Made by a program: the position numbers and the translations under genes. DNA of 64,000 nucleotides. Source: Amycolatopsis jiangsuensis. GTDB taxonomy: Bacteria > Actinomycetota > Actinomycetes > Mycobacteriales > Pseudonocardiaceae. The notes beneath the pieces are model-generated. The model worked only from the letters and a program-made list of their open reading frames with translations. It did no database searches and was not told the origin of the DNA. Of the stretch, positions 30,905-39,523 are shown piece after piece. Numbering within the stretch: the first letter of the stretch is position 1; each line of letters starts with the position of its first letter. The stretch lies in NCBI RefSeq assembly GCF_014204865.1, contig NZ_JACHMG010000001.1, positions 2,356,001-2,420,000 on the forward strand. Direction: 5' to 3'.

Positions 30905-31555
30905 TCAGGCGGTCAGCCCCGCGTCCGGCAGGACGGTCCCGGCCGGCGACCAGCCGGCGGTGCGGATCCAGCCGCGCACCCGCTTCCGGCCCACCCGCAC
31001 GTGGAAGGCGTGACCGAAAGCCGACCGGTCGATGCCCGCGTAACCGTGCACGACCACCGCGGAGTAGATCCCTTCCGAAACGGTGAGCGCCACCGGCCCG
31101 GCGGCGCCGCGCAGCGCCTTGCGCACCTCCGGGGCGTCGAGCAGCCGGCACGCCAGGTCGACGGCCTCCCCGTAGGGCCCGTGCAGGTCGTAGTGCACCT
31201 CGCCGGCGTGGACGGCCACCCGCAGTCGGAAGGCCTCGTCCGGGTGTGTCGCGTTGTGCCGCGCCAGCCGGACCGCGAGCTCCGGCACCACGCCGGCGAG
31301 CAACACCGTTTTCGGTGCCTCGTCGACCGGGCGGACCAGGCACAGCGCCCCGTCGCCGCGGTCGAGGAAGGAGTCCCTGGCCTCCTCGGTGATGCCACAG
31401 GCCCGGAACGCCCCGTCGAGCAGGTCGAACAGCATTGCCCGCAGCTGGGCCCGGCCCGGATTGGTCCGGGTGGTCGAGCCCTCGACGTCGGCCACCAGGA
31501 TCGCCCGGTGCAACGGCACGTGCAGAACCGGTAGGTGAAGAACTGCCGTGTTCAT
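30905..31555 (-). CDS. Class III nucleotide cyclase-like protein
   Basis: 216-aa single-domain, soluble adenylate/guanylate-cyclase-like protein. The two metal-binding Asp are visible in ILVADVEGST and DRGDGALCLV. Where active class III enzymes have Asn and Arg (VNLAxR), this protein has VDLACR: the Arg is kept but Asn is Asp. The catalytic product is therefore unclear; it may make a cyclic nucleotide or only bind one. ATG 31555 preceded by AGGGGGTGGG. Partner of the Crp-like gene downstream and divergent from the HTH gene at 31792. Confidence 0.82.
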   Translation of the reverse strand: MNTAVLHLPVLHVPLHRAILVADVEGSTTRTNPGRAQLRAMLFDLLDGAFRACGITEEARDSFLDRGDGALCLVRPVDEAPKTVLLAGVVPELAVRLARHNATHPDEAFRLRVAVHAGEVHYDLHGPYGEAVDLACRLLDAPEVRKALRGAAGPVALTVSEGIYSAVVVHGYAGIDRSAFGHAFHVRVGRKRVRGWIRTAGWSPAGTVLPDAGLTA

Positions 31556-31583
31556 CGTCCCACCCCCTACTTCAAGCGGAAAC

Positions 31584-31626
31584 TGAACTATAGTAAACTC
31601 TCTTGAGAGTAAGCCTTGAACTATAG
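31584..31626. promoter_or_regulatory. Operator-like cluster between cyclase and HTH genes
   Basis: Direct repeat tgaactatag at 31584-31593 and 31617-31626, 33 bp apart (about three helical turns), flanking the inverted repeat actctc-tt-gagagt (31597-31610). AT-rich island in GC-rich DNA. TATAGT/TATAGA words could also act as -10 elements for both divergent genes. Likely binding region for the HTH or Crp-like protein. Confidence 0.55.
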
Positions 31627-31791
31627 AGGTTCGCCTGGAACAGGACAATGGTGCCGAGCTTTTTCGGCGATCGGAAGGCCATTCGACCGTGGACGAAGAG
31701 CCCTGGCGAACACCGGGTCTGCGATCTCGGCACGACCGAAGTACAGTACCCCCTCAGTGCCGTCACCAAACTTCACTGAAGGACTGAAGTC

Positions 31792-32874
31792 ATGTCCCAG
31801 CCCAGCCCCGCTCTTGCCAGCCGCCTCCGCGCTCTCCGCAAGGAGAGCTGGCCCGGCGTCGTGCTCACCCAGCGGATGCTCGCCGACGCGTTCGGGGTGA
31901 GCAACGGGCTGCTGTCGTCCTGGGAGAACACCGGCAGCCCGGTGGCGCCGCCGCCGGCCCGCCTCGACGCGTACGCCACCTTCTTCGCCACCCACCGCTC
32001 GGTCGACGGCGAAGGGGTCCGGGTGCTGCCGGTCGACCAGCTCACCGAGCAGGAGCGGGAACTCCGCTCGAAGCTGCTCACCGAGCTCACCGGCCTGCGC
32101 GGCAGCGCCGACGAACTGCCCGCGGCGACCGGGTACGCCATCGGCAACCTGTGGCGCTTCCCGCCGGAGCAGGACGTCGTGATCGTGGTGTCCGAGCTGC
32201 CGGACACCATGCGCACCTCCTACGCCGACCCGGCCAGCCCGGACTACGCGCGCCTGCTCCGCTACGGCGACCCGGACGCGCTGATCGAGCTGTACGGCCA
32301 CATCCGGGCCTGCACCCCGACCAGCAAGGTCTCCTTCCGCACCGCCAGCAGGGAACTGCTGCGTCCCGAGGAGTACACCGCGCACCTGGTGCTGCTCGGC
32401 GGTGTCGACTGGAACCCGCAGACCCGCGAGCTGCTCGACCGGATCGACGCGCCGGTGCGGCAGAAACCCCGCGAGACGGACGGCTCCCCCGGCGGAGCGA
32501 AGTCCGGCCACTTCGAGGCGACCCGCAGCGACGGCAGCGTCGAGGTCCTCGGCTCGAAGATGTCCGGCGGCACGCTGGTCGAGGACGTCACGCTGTTCTA
32601 CCGCGGCCCCAACCCGCTCAACCGCAAGCGCACGGTGACCGTGTGCAACGGGATGCACGCCCGCGGCACGCTCGGCGCCGTGCGGGCGCTGACCGACCCC
32701 CGCTTCCGCGACCGCAACCAGTCCTACCTCGACCAGCGGTTCGCCGGCGCGGCGTCGTTCAGCATCCTCAGCCGGGTGCCCGTGTTCAACAACCAGGGCC
32801 TCACCCCCGACTGGACGGTGTCCGGCAACCGGCTGCACGAATGGTCCGATGTGGACACCCACCACGACAGCTAG
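31792..32874 (+). CDS. XRE-type HTH protein with conserved C-terminal domain of unknown function
   Basis: 360 aa. N-terminal helix-turn-helix (LRALRKESWPGVVLTQRMLADAFGVSNGLLSSWEN, residues about 10-45), then a ~270-residue domain beginning near GYAIGNLWRFPPEQDVVIVVSELPD. It contains HLVLLGGVDWNPQTRELLDRI and ends with FYRGPNPLNRKRTVTVCNGMHARGTLGAVRALTD. The alternating hydrophobic strands suggest a Rossmann-like ligand or nucleotide fold, but I cannot name it. ATG 31792 with GAAGGA upstream. Divergent from the cyclase/Crp pair. Confidence 0.75.
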   Translation: MSQPSPALASRLRALRKESWPGVVLTQRMLADAFGVSNGLLSSWENTGSPVAPPPARLDAYATFFATHRSVDGEGVRVLPVDQLTEQERELRSKLLTELTGLRGSADELPAATGYAIGNLWRFPPEQDVVIVVSELPDTMRTSYADPASPDYARLLRYGDPDALIELYGHIRACTPTSKVSFRTASRELLRPEEYTAHLVLLGGVDWNPQTRELLDRIDAPVRQKPRETDGSPGGAKSGHFEATRSDGSVEVLGSKMSGGTLVEDVTLFYRGPNPLNRKRTVTVCNGMHARGTLGAVRALTDPRFRDRNQSYLDQRFAGAASFSILSRVPVFNNQGLTPDWTVSGNRLHEWSDVDTHHDS

Positions 32875-32877
32875 TTC

Positions 32878-32900
32878 GAGGCCCCCTGTCCGGGGTCCTC
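32878..32900. terminator. Weak hairpin after the HTH gene
   Basis: gaggcccc / ggggtcctc imperfect stem directly after the stop at 32874, between convergent genes. Confidence 0.3.
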
Positions 32901-32959
32901 GGACCAGGCCCGGGTGAGTACGGAGGGAGCCCTCGGCTGGTCGACCGGAGGAGTGCTGT

Positions 32960-34900
32960 TCACCCGGGTGCGGTGAGGTAGCGAGTGAACCAGTCGAGAA
33001 GGGCTTCGTCCTGGGCGAGGCGGACGGCGGGTGGTCCCATCGCGTCGCCGATGTGGCTGCCGCCGTGGATCGCGGCGATCTCGCTGGTGCCGCCGGCGTC
33101 GAGAACGGCGCGGTGGAAGGCTTCTGCCTGGTTGAGGGGACAGCGGAGGTCGCCTTCGCAGTGCAGCATCAGGATGGGTGTGGTGCAGTTCGCGGCGTAG
33201 GTGAGCGGTGACCGGGCGCGCATCAGGTCACCGACCTGGTCCGGGCGTCCGCCGTGCTGGACCGCCCAGGCGTCGGGGATGTCGCAGGTGTAGTAGGCCA
33301 GGACGTAGTCGGTGACCGATGCTTCGGCGATCGCGGCGGCGAAGCGGGACGTGTGCCCGACGATCCAGGAGGTGGCGAGCCCGCCGTGGGAAGCGCCCCA
33401 CACGCCGAGCCGGTCGCGGTCGGCGAGCCCGCGGTCGATCGCGGCGTCGATGGTGGCCATGTGGTCGGGGAACCCGGCCGCTCCCCAGTCGTTGCCGATG
33501 GCGTCCATGAACTCCTGGCCGTACCCGGTGGACCCGCGGAAGTTGGAGAACGTGACGCCGATGCCGCGGGAAGCCAGCAGATGGAAGTCGAACCGGAAGA
33601 CGTGACCGACGGTGGTGAACGGGCCGCCGTGGATGTGCAGCACGGTCGGCTGGGGTCCGTGAGCGTCGCTTCGGGTGAAGAACCAGCCGTCGAATTCGAG
33701 CGCGTCCGGCGCGCTGATCCGCAGGTGTTCCGCGCGCATGTCCGGCCATGACGCCAGGATTTCGTCGTTGAGGTGAGTCAGCCGGCGTTCGCGGTCACCG
33801 GCCAGGTACAGCTCGGTCGGATGGAACAGGTCGGTCGCGACGAACAGCCTGCCGGTGTCCGGATGGCTGTCGACCACGATGCAGGTGCGTTCCCCGCCGG
33901 CGATCTCGGTGTGCTCTTCGGGGCCGGTGAGCGCCACTTTCCAGATGACTGCCGCGCCGCCCGTCTGCACGGTCACGCAGGCGTGCCGGGCCGATTCCAC
34001 GACGAGCCCGCCGGCGAGGATGAGGTCCCACAACGGCAGGTCCTGGTACGCGCGAGAGCCCACGTGCCAGGGACCGTCCGGCAGCCGTCGCTCGGGTACG
34101 CCGTCGTCGCCGACGATCCACAACCCCATGTTCGTCATGACCCGCGAGCCGGCCGGCGCACCGATGAACGCGATCCGCTCGCCGCCGGGCAGCCACTCGG
34201 CCACCTCGGCACCACCCCAGTCACCGAGGACGTCGTGCACCTCGCCCGAAGTCACGTCGACCGTGCGCAGCTTGGGAAAGGCGACCAACGAGGTGGTGAC
34301 GTCGAACTGGGCGACGAACAGGATCCGGTCACCACGGGGAGACCAGCGCGGCTCGGAACACTGGAACGCGCTCGTTCCTTCGAGCAGCATGCCGGTGTGC
34401 TCGCCGGAAACGTCGGCGACGCAGATGCCGAGCGACATCGCGTCGACGAGCCCGAATCCTTCGGCGCGGAACACTCGGCTGGTGACCCGCAGAACAGTGG
34501 TGTCCGGCTGCAACGGGGTGCCGGCGGCCACGGCGATCCGCCGCCCGTCCGGTGCCCACGTCGGGGCACCGACGACAACCTGACCCTCGGGGGTCAGCCT
34601 GCGGGGCTCGCCACCGGCGGCCGGGACGACCATGAGCGACGGGGTGTCGCTCGACTCGACATAGGCGATGGCGTTGCCGTCGGGCGACCAGCGCGGCGCC
34701 GTCGCCACGCCCTGGGCATCGGTGAGGGCGCGCCGGTCGCCGGACTGCAGATCGAGGGTCCACAACACGCTCGAGTCGGCGGACGCGCCTCGGATCGTCG
34801 ACGAAACCGCGTAGACGACCGTGCTGCCGTCCGGCGAGATTCGGGCATCGCGAACGAAGTTCAGGTCGAAGGCGTCCGCGGGATCGAGAACGGTGGTCAT
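32960..34900 (-). CDS. S9-family serine peptidase (acylaminoacyl-peptidase/DPP-like)
   Basis: 646 aa. The N-terminal beta-propeller has repeated WSPDG/WAPDGRRIA blades; the C-terminal alpha/beta hydrolase has the nucleophile in GVWGASHGG, the Asp in LHCEGDLRCPLNQAE and the His in HGGSHIGD. No signal peptide, so cytoplasmic. Such enzymes trim short or acylated peptides; in some clusters they act in antibiotic resistance. ATG 34900 with GAGGAG upstream. Confidence 0.93.
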   Translation of the reverse strand: MTTVLDPADAFDLNFVRDARISPDGSTVVYAVSSTIRGASADSSVLWTLDLQSGDRRALTDAQGVATAPRWSPDGNAIAYVESSDTPSLMVVPAAGGEPRRLTPEGQVVVGAPTWAPDGRRIAVAAGTPLQPDTTVLRVTSRVFRAEGFGLVDAMSLGICVADVSGEHTGMLLEGTSAFQCSEPRWSPRGDRILFVAQFDVTTSLVAFPKLRTVDVTSGEVHDVLGDWGGAEVAEWLPGGERIAFIGAPAGSRVMTNMGLWIVGDDGVPERRLPDGPWHVGSRAYQDLPLWDLILAGGLVVESARHACVTVQTGGAAVIWKVALTGPEEHTEIAGGERTCIVVDSHPDTGRLFVATDLFHPTELYLAGDRERRLTHLNDEILASWPDMRAEHLRISAPDALEFDGWFFTRSDAHGPQPTVLHIHGGPFTTVGHVFRFDFHLLASRGIGVTFSNFRGSTGYGQEFMDAIGNDWGAAGFPDHMATIDAAIDRGLADRDRLGVWGASHGGLATSWIVGHTSRFAAAIAEASVTDYVLAYYTCDIPDAWAVQHGGRPDQVGDLMRARSPLTYAANCTTPILMLHCEGDLRCPLNQAEAFHRAVLDAGGTSEIAAIHGGSHIGDAMGPPAVRLAQDEALLDWFTRYLTAPG

Positions 34901-35004
34901 GGAACTCCTCACTCCAATCGGCTTTTGTACGGTTCAGTGCATGCGGATGAGCCGGGCCGGAAGCCCGAAGACACCGAGCGCGCGGCCCGGCACGGTTTCC
35001 TGGC

Positions 35005-35487
35005 TCAGCCGGGCTTCTCGACCAGCCGTGTGAGCTCGGCGAGCTCGGCATCGAAACGGAGCCGGTTGGCCGCGCGGTAGTCGCCGGTGGTCATCCCGGC
35101 GTCCGCGATGTCGTGCCGGCTGTAGACGTCGTAGCTCACGAGCGTCGAACGCCCGAGCGGGACGAGCTGCCACGCCGCCCATCCCGGATCCTCCGGTGAG
35201 CCGGTCAGGAGCTTCACGACCTTGCGGTGGGGCGGATCGAGCACGACCGTCTCGACAGTCAGGGCGTACTCGACGCCGTCGATCACCGCGCGGGCCACCC
35301 GCACCTCCCCGACGGCGTTCGGCTCACCCGATTCCCAGGTCGGCTTCGCGCCCTGCTTCCAGCTGTCCGTGTCGAGCAGGAACGGCCAGATGTCCGCCGG
35401 CTCCGCGAGGATTTCGACGGTGTTGTGGGTGACGAGGTCGACGATGCGCGAAGGCGTGGCGGTGACAGGTGCTGGACGTGCGGACAT
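35005..35487 (-). CDS. SRPBCC-family (START-like) protein
   Basis: 160-aa helix-grip protein of the polyketide-cyclase/START superfamily. Pattern: VDLVTHNTVEILAEPADIWPFLLDTDSWKQGAKPTWESGEPNAVGEVR, then a C-terminal long helix (YRAANRLRFDAELAELTRLV). Probably binds a hydrophobic ligand; substrate unknown. ATG 35487 with GGAGGT. 104 nt upstream of the peptidase start, same strand. Confidence 0.82.
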   Translation of the reverse strand: MSARPAPVTATPSRIVDLVTHNTVEILAEPADIWPFLLDTDSWKQGAKPTWESGEPNAVGEVRVARAVIDGVEYALTVETVVLDPPHRKVVKLLTGSPEDPGWAAWQLVPLGRSTLVSYDVYSRHDIADAGMTTGDYRAANRLRFDAELAELTRLVEKPG

Positions 35488-35813
35488 CAGTACCTCCTGG
35501 TGGCGACGAAGCGCGGGCGCCGGCGACGTCGAAGCTGATAGCAGCTTGCGGTGTAACGCCGCGATGAGGAACCGGGCAAACGTCGAGCAGTTCGCTGCCG
35601 TGCTGCGACATGTGTCGCGCGACAACGGTCGCAGCGGATCGGTGACGTTCACCGGCCGCGCACTGAACCCGGGATCGCCGGCGATTTGCCCGTGAGGCTG
35701 AGAAGATGCCGGGACGACGAACGTCGCAGGCTTGCGTGGCCAAATCCGGCACTCGTCACCCAAGCTGGAACAAGCGGCCGCGGCTCATCGAACCTGGCGC
35801 GGCAACCATGCCT

Positions 35814-35989
35814 GCCAAGCCTGCGCCACAACGCAACCGCCAGCCCAGCCAGCACCGACGCAACAGCCGAACATGCCGAGCCTGCGACGCATCCGCCGGT
35901 CCACTCAGCACCGACGCGACAGCCAAGCTTGCCAAGCCTGCGCCACAACGCAATCGCCAGCCCAGCCGACGCCGACGCGAGAGCCGAAC
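35814..35989. repeat. Three ~58-bp imperfect tandem units
   Basis: Units begin near 35814, 35873 and 35931. The first and third are nearly identical (gccaagcctgcgccacaacg...), the second diverged. The 555-bp gap between the SRPBCC start and the priA stop holds nothing else recognisable; translations on both strands merely repeat low-complexity peptides. A short palindrome ggcgggcccgcc at 36010-36021 may end priA transcription. Confidence 0.65.
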
Positions 35990-36042
35990 CCGGCGGTCCG
36001 GCCGGGCCGGGCGGGCCCGCCACCGTCGCGGGGTCGTACCGG

Positions 36043-38148
36043 TCAGATCAGTTCCAGCGGGTCCAGCTGTACCCGCACCGGTTCGGTGGCCTTGCGGGCG
36101 TCCCGCCGGGCGGTTGCGTCTCGCATCAGCGTCGCCAGTGCACGGCCCTCCGGGCGGGCCACCCGGATCAGCGCGCGTTCCCGCGCGGCGTTGCCCTCCT
36201 CGTCGAACTCGCCCAGCGGGACCGGGCCGAGGACCTCGCCGGTGTCCGGCAGCGGGAGGTCGTCCAGCACACTCGCCACCGCGCTCGGGCTGCCTTCGAC
36301 GCTCGCCATCCGCATCGCCGGCGGGAAGCCCAGCTCCCGGCGCTGGTCCAGCTCCTGGCTCGCGTGCCAGCCCGGGTCCCAGCGCACCAGCGCCTGCACG
36401 ACCGGCAGCCCCGCCTCGGCGCCGACGACCACCCGGCCCCCGGCCGAGGCCGGGCGGACCAAGGCGCCCGCGGCCATCCAGCGGCGCAGCGTTTCCTCCG
36501 CCGCACGCAGGTCCTGCCGTCCCAGCAACGCCCAGCCGTCCAGCAGCAGGGCCGCGCCGTAGCCGCCTTCGGCCACCGGTTCCGCACCCGGGGTGCACAC
36601 GACCAGCGCCGGTCGGCCGGGCACGGTCGCCAGCACCTCGGCGGCGCCGGACGTGCGGACCGGGATGCCCGGGAACGCCCGGCCCAGCTCCTCGGCGGTG
36701 CGCTTCGCACCGACCACCACCGCGCGCAGGCGGACGGAACCACATGCGGGACAACGGAAAGCGGTTTCCGGGACCCCGCACCAGCGGCAGGCGGGCGGTC
36801 GCGGCGCACCGTCGGCCGAACCGCCCGGCAAGGCGAGCGGACCGGCGCACCGGCGGCAGTGCGCGGGCGTCCGGCAGTGGCCGCAGGACAAACCGGGCAC
36901 GTATCCGCGGCGGGGCACCTGCACCAGCGCGGGCAAACCCGCGGCGAAAGCCTGCCGCGCGGCTTCGAAGGCGACAGCCGGCAACCGGGCGACCCGGGCG
37001 GCTTCGTCGCGCGCCACGTCGAAATCCTCGCCCACCGGCGTGACGCGCGGCGCGGCTGCGCGCAGTTCCCCGCGGCCGGCCTGAACCTGGTGCGCCCAGC
37101 CGGATTCCACCAGCAGCTGCGCCTCGGCGGTCCGGGCGAAGCCGCCGACCAGCAGTGCCGACTTCGCGGCGTGCGCCCGATCCATCAGCACGTCCCGCAC
37201 GTGCGGGTACGGCGCGTGCGGATCGAGGTGCAGGTCGTCGCCGTCGTCCCACACCACGAACAATCCCGGATCGGCGACCGGCGCGAACATCGCGGCACGC
37301 GTGCCGACCACCACTCGCACGGCGCCGCGCAGCACGGAAAGCCAGCGGCGGTACCGCTCGGCCGGCCCCAGGCCGGCGATCAGCGCCGCCACGCCCTGCT
37401 CCCCCACCAGCTCGATGCACGCCTCGTGCACCCGCGCGAGGTCACGGTGGTCCGGAACGACGAGCACCGCGCCCCGGCCGTGTGCCGCCGCGGTCGCCGC
37501 GGCCTCGGCGAGCCGGCGCGGCCAGTCCTCACCGGGCAGGGCCTGCCAGACGGCGTTCGCCGGACGTCCTTCGGCGACTGCTTCCAGGAACGCTTCGCCG
37601 CGCTGATACCGGGACCAGGCGGACACCTCCGGCGCGACAGGGGCCGGAGCCGGCTCGGCCGGCGGTTCCGCTTCGGCCTTCGCATGCCGCGGCGGCAACG
37701 CCAGCCGCAGCACGTCCGACAGCGTGCCGGCGTAGCGGTCGGCCGCGGCCCGGCAGACCGCGTGCAGGGCAGGCGGCAGCACGGGTTCACTCGAGGTGAC
37801 CCGCTCCAGATAGGCGAGTGTGCGCTCGTACTCGGTGGTGTCGGTGCGCTCGACCAGATAGCCGTCGACCAGCTGCCCGGCGAACCGCACCCGGACCCGG
37901 CAGCCGGGCACCGCGGTCTCGTGCAGCTTCTCCGGCACCTGGTAGTCGAACGTGCGGTCCAGGTGCGCGAGCGGAATGTCCACGACGATCTTCGCGACCG
38001 GCAGTGTGGGCGCGGGCTGCTGCTGGCCCTTGCGGGACCGCGCGGGCTTGCGGGCGGCGGTCTTCCTGGCCGGCGCGGCCTTCGGCTCCGGCGCGGAGCG
38101 CGAAGGCTCCGGCAGGTCCCACAGCGGGGCGGGTTCGGAGCTGCTCAC
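36043..38148 (-). CDS. priA: Primosomal protein PriA-like (helicase-motif-deficient)
   Basis: 701 aa from GTG 38148. The N-terminal DNA-binding domain is VDIPLAHLDRTFDYQVPEKL; the zinc region has CGHC, CRRC, CRWC and CPAC pairs (LSCGHCRTPAHCRRC, FRCPACGS); C-terminal domain ELGFPPAMRMASVEG. The Walker A loop of active PriA helicases is absent (the region reads VWQALPGEDWPRRLAEAA) and the DExH position reads WDDGDD, as known for actinobacterial PriA. Probably a primosome loader without helicase activity. Follows metK after a hairpin. Confidence 0.92.
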   Translation of the reverse strand: MSSSEPAPLWDLPEPSRSAPEPKAAPARKTAARKPARSRKGQQQPAPTLPVAKIVVDIPLAHLDRTFDYQVPEKLHETAVPGCRVRVRFAGQLVDGYLVERTDTTEYERTLAYLERVTSSEPVLPPALHAVCRAAADRYAGTLSDVLRLALPPRHAKAEAEPPAEPAPAPVAPEVSAWSRYQRGEAFLEAVAEGRPANAVWQALPGEDWPRRLAEAAATAAAHGRGAVLVVPDHRDLARVHEACIELVGEQGVAALIAGLGPAERYRRWLSVLRGAVRVVVGTRAAMFAPVADPGLFVVWDDGDDLHLDPHAPYPHVRDVLMDRAHAAKSALLVGGFARTAEAQLLVESGWAHQVQAGRGELRAAAPRVTPVGEDFDVARDEAARVARLPAVAFEAARQAFAAGLPALVQVPRRGYVPGLSCGHCRTPAHCRRCAGPLALPGGSADGAPRPPACRWCGVPETAFRCPACGSVRLRAVVVGAKRTAEELGRAFPGIPVRTSGAAEVLATVPGRPALVVCTPGAEPVAEGGYGAALLLDGWALLGRQDLRAAEETLRRWMAAGALVRPASAGGRVVVGAEAGLPVVQALVRWDPGWHASQELDQRRELGFPPAMRMASVEGSPSAVASVLDDLPLPDTGEVLGPVPLGEFDEEGNAARERALIRVARPEGRALATLMRDATARRDARKATEPVRVQLDPLELI

Positions 38149-38190
38149 CGGAAGATCTCTACCAGACCCCACCGACACCTCCGCACGAGA

Positions 38191-38234
38191 ATGCCGGTGA
38201 AGGCCCCTTCCCGGGAAGAGGCCTTCACCGGCAT
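38191..38234. terminator. Strong hairpin between metK and priA
   Basis: Perfect 15-bp stem atgccggtgaaggcc (38191-38205) / ggccttcaccggcat (38220-38234), with a further cttcccgggaag dyad in the loop. Located 10 nt after the metK stop. Contains the gtgaaggcc word also found at 51968 and 55475. Confidence 0.75.
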
Positions 38235-38243
38235 CCCGGCGGT

Positions 38244-39442
38244 TCAGGCACCGGCGAGAGACCGCAGTGCCTCGGCGCGCGCGGTGCTCTCCCACGGCAG
38301 GTCCAGGTCCGGACGGCCGAAGTGCCCGTAGGCCGAGGTCGGCGCGTAGATCGGGCGCAGCAGGTCGAGGTCGCGGATGATCGCGGCCGGACGCAGGTCG
38401 AAGACCTCGCTGATGGCCGACTGGATCTTCGACGGATCCACCGTCTCGGTGCCGAAGGTCTCCACGAACAGGCCCACCGGGGCGGCCTTGCCGATCGCGT
38501 AGGCGACCTGCACCTCGACCCGCCCGGCCAAGCCGGCGGCGACCACGTTCTTGGCCACCCAGCGCATCGCGTAGGCCGCGGACCGGTCCACCTTGGACGG
38601 ATCCTTGCCGGAGAACGCCCCCGCCGCGGCGGCATCCCGCCGTAGGTGTCCACGATGATCTTGCGGCCGGTCAGCCCGGCGTCGCCCATCGGGCCGCCGA
38701 TCACGAACCGGCCGGTGGGGTTGACCAGCAGCCGCGTGGTGCCGATGTCGAGACCCAGCTCGGCCAGCTCCGGCTCCACCACGTGCTGCCGGACGTCCAC
38801 GCCGAGCATCTGCTCGAGGTCGATCCCGTCCGCGTGCTGGGTGGACACCACCACGGTGTCCAGCCGCACCGGCTGCTCCCCGGCGTACTCGATGGTGACC
38901 TGGGTCTTGCCGTCCGGACGCAGATAGGGCAGCACGCCGTCCTTGCGGACCGCGCTCAGCCGCCGGGAAAGCCGGTGCGCCAGCGCGATCGGCAGCGGCA
39001 TCAGCTCCGGGGTGTCCGAGCAGGCGTAGCCGAACATCAGGCCCTGGTCGCCCGCGCCCTGGCGGTTGATCTCGTCCTCGTCGCTCTCCACCCGCGACTC
39101 GTAGGCGGTGTCCACGCCCTGGGCGATGTCCGGCGACTGCGAGCCGATCGCGACGTTCACCCCGCAGGAGTTGCCGTCGAAGCCCTTGGCCGACGAGTCG
39201 TAGCCGATGCGCAGGATCACGTCCCGCACGATGGTCGGGATGTCCGCGTACGCCTCGGTGGTCACCTCACCGGCGACGTGCACCTGGCCGGTGGTGATCA
39301 GCGTCTCCACCGCGACCCGGCTGCGCGGGTCCTTGGTCAGCAGCCCGTCGAGGATCGAATCGCTGATCGCGTCACAGATCTTGTCGGGATGACCTTCGGT
39401 GACCGATTCCGACGTGAACAGCCTTTTCGTGGACGCAGTCAC
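38244..39442 (-). pseudogene. metK: S-adenosylmethionine synthetase, broken by a frameshift
   Basis: Makes SAM from methionine and ATP. The N-terminal ~280 residues (from GTG 39442: [20 protein letters not shown]..., [42 protein letters not shown]) lie in one frame. The remaining ~115 residues ([20 protein letters not shown]...ending RSLAGA at 38244) lie in another. The switch falls at about 38615-38635, where the conserved ARHGGGAFSGKD loop should be; against that motif about four bases are missing in a CG-rich run. Because metK is normally essential and single-copy, a sequencing or assembly error is as likely as a true mutation. Upstream of priA, downstream of coaBC. Confidence 0.85.
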
Positions 39443-39523
39443 GACCTCGTCACTTCCCTCGGTTGGACTCGGTACCGGAGAACTCTCCCGTACCCGCTTG
39501 CCAGGCCCACCTTACCCAGCGGG

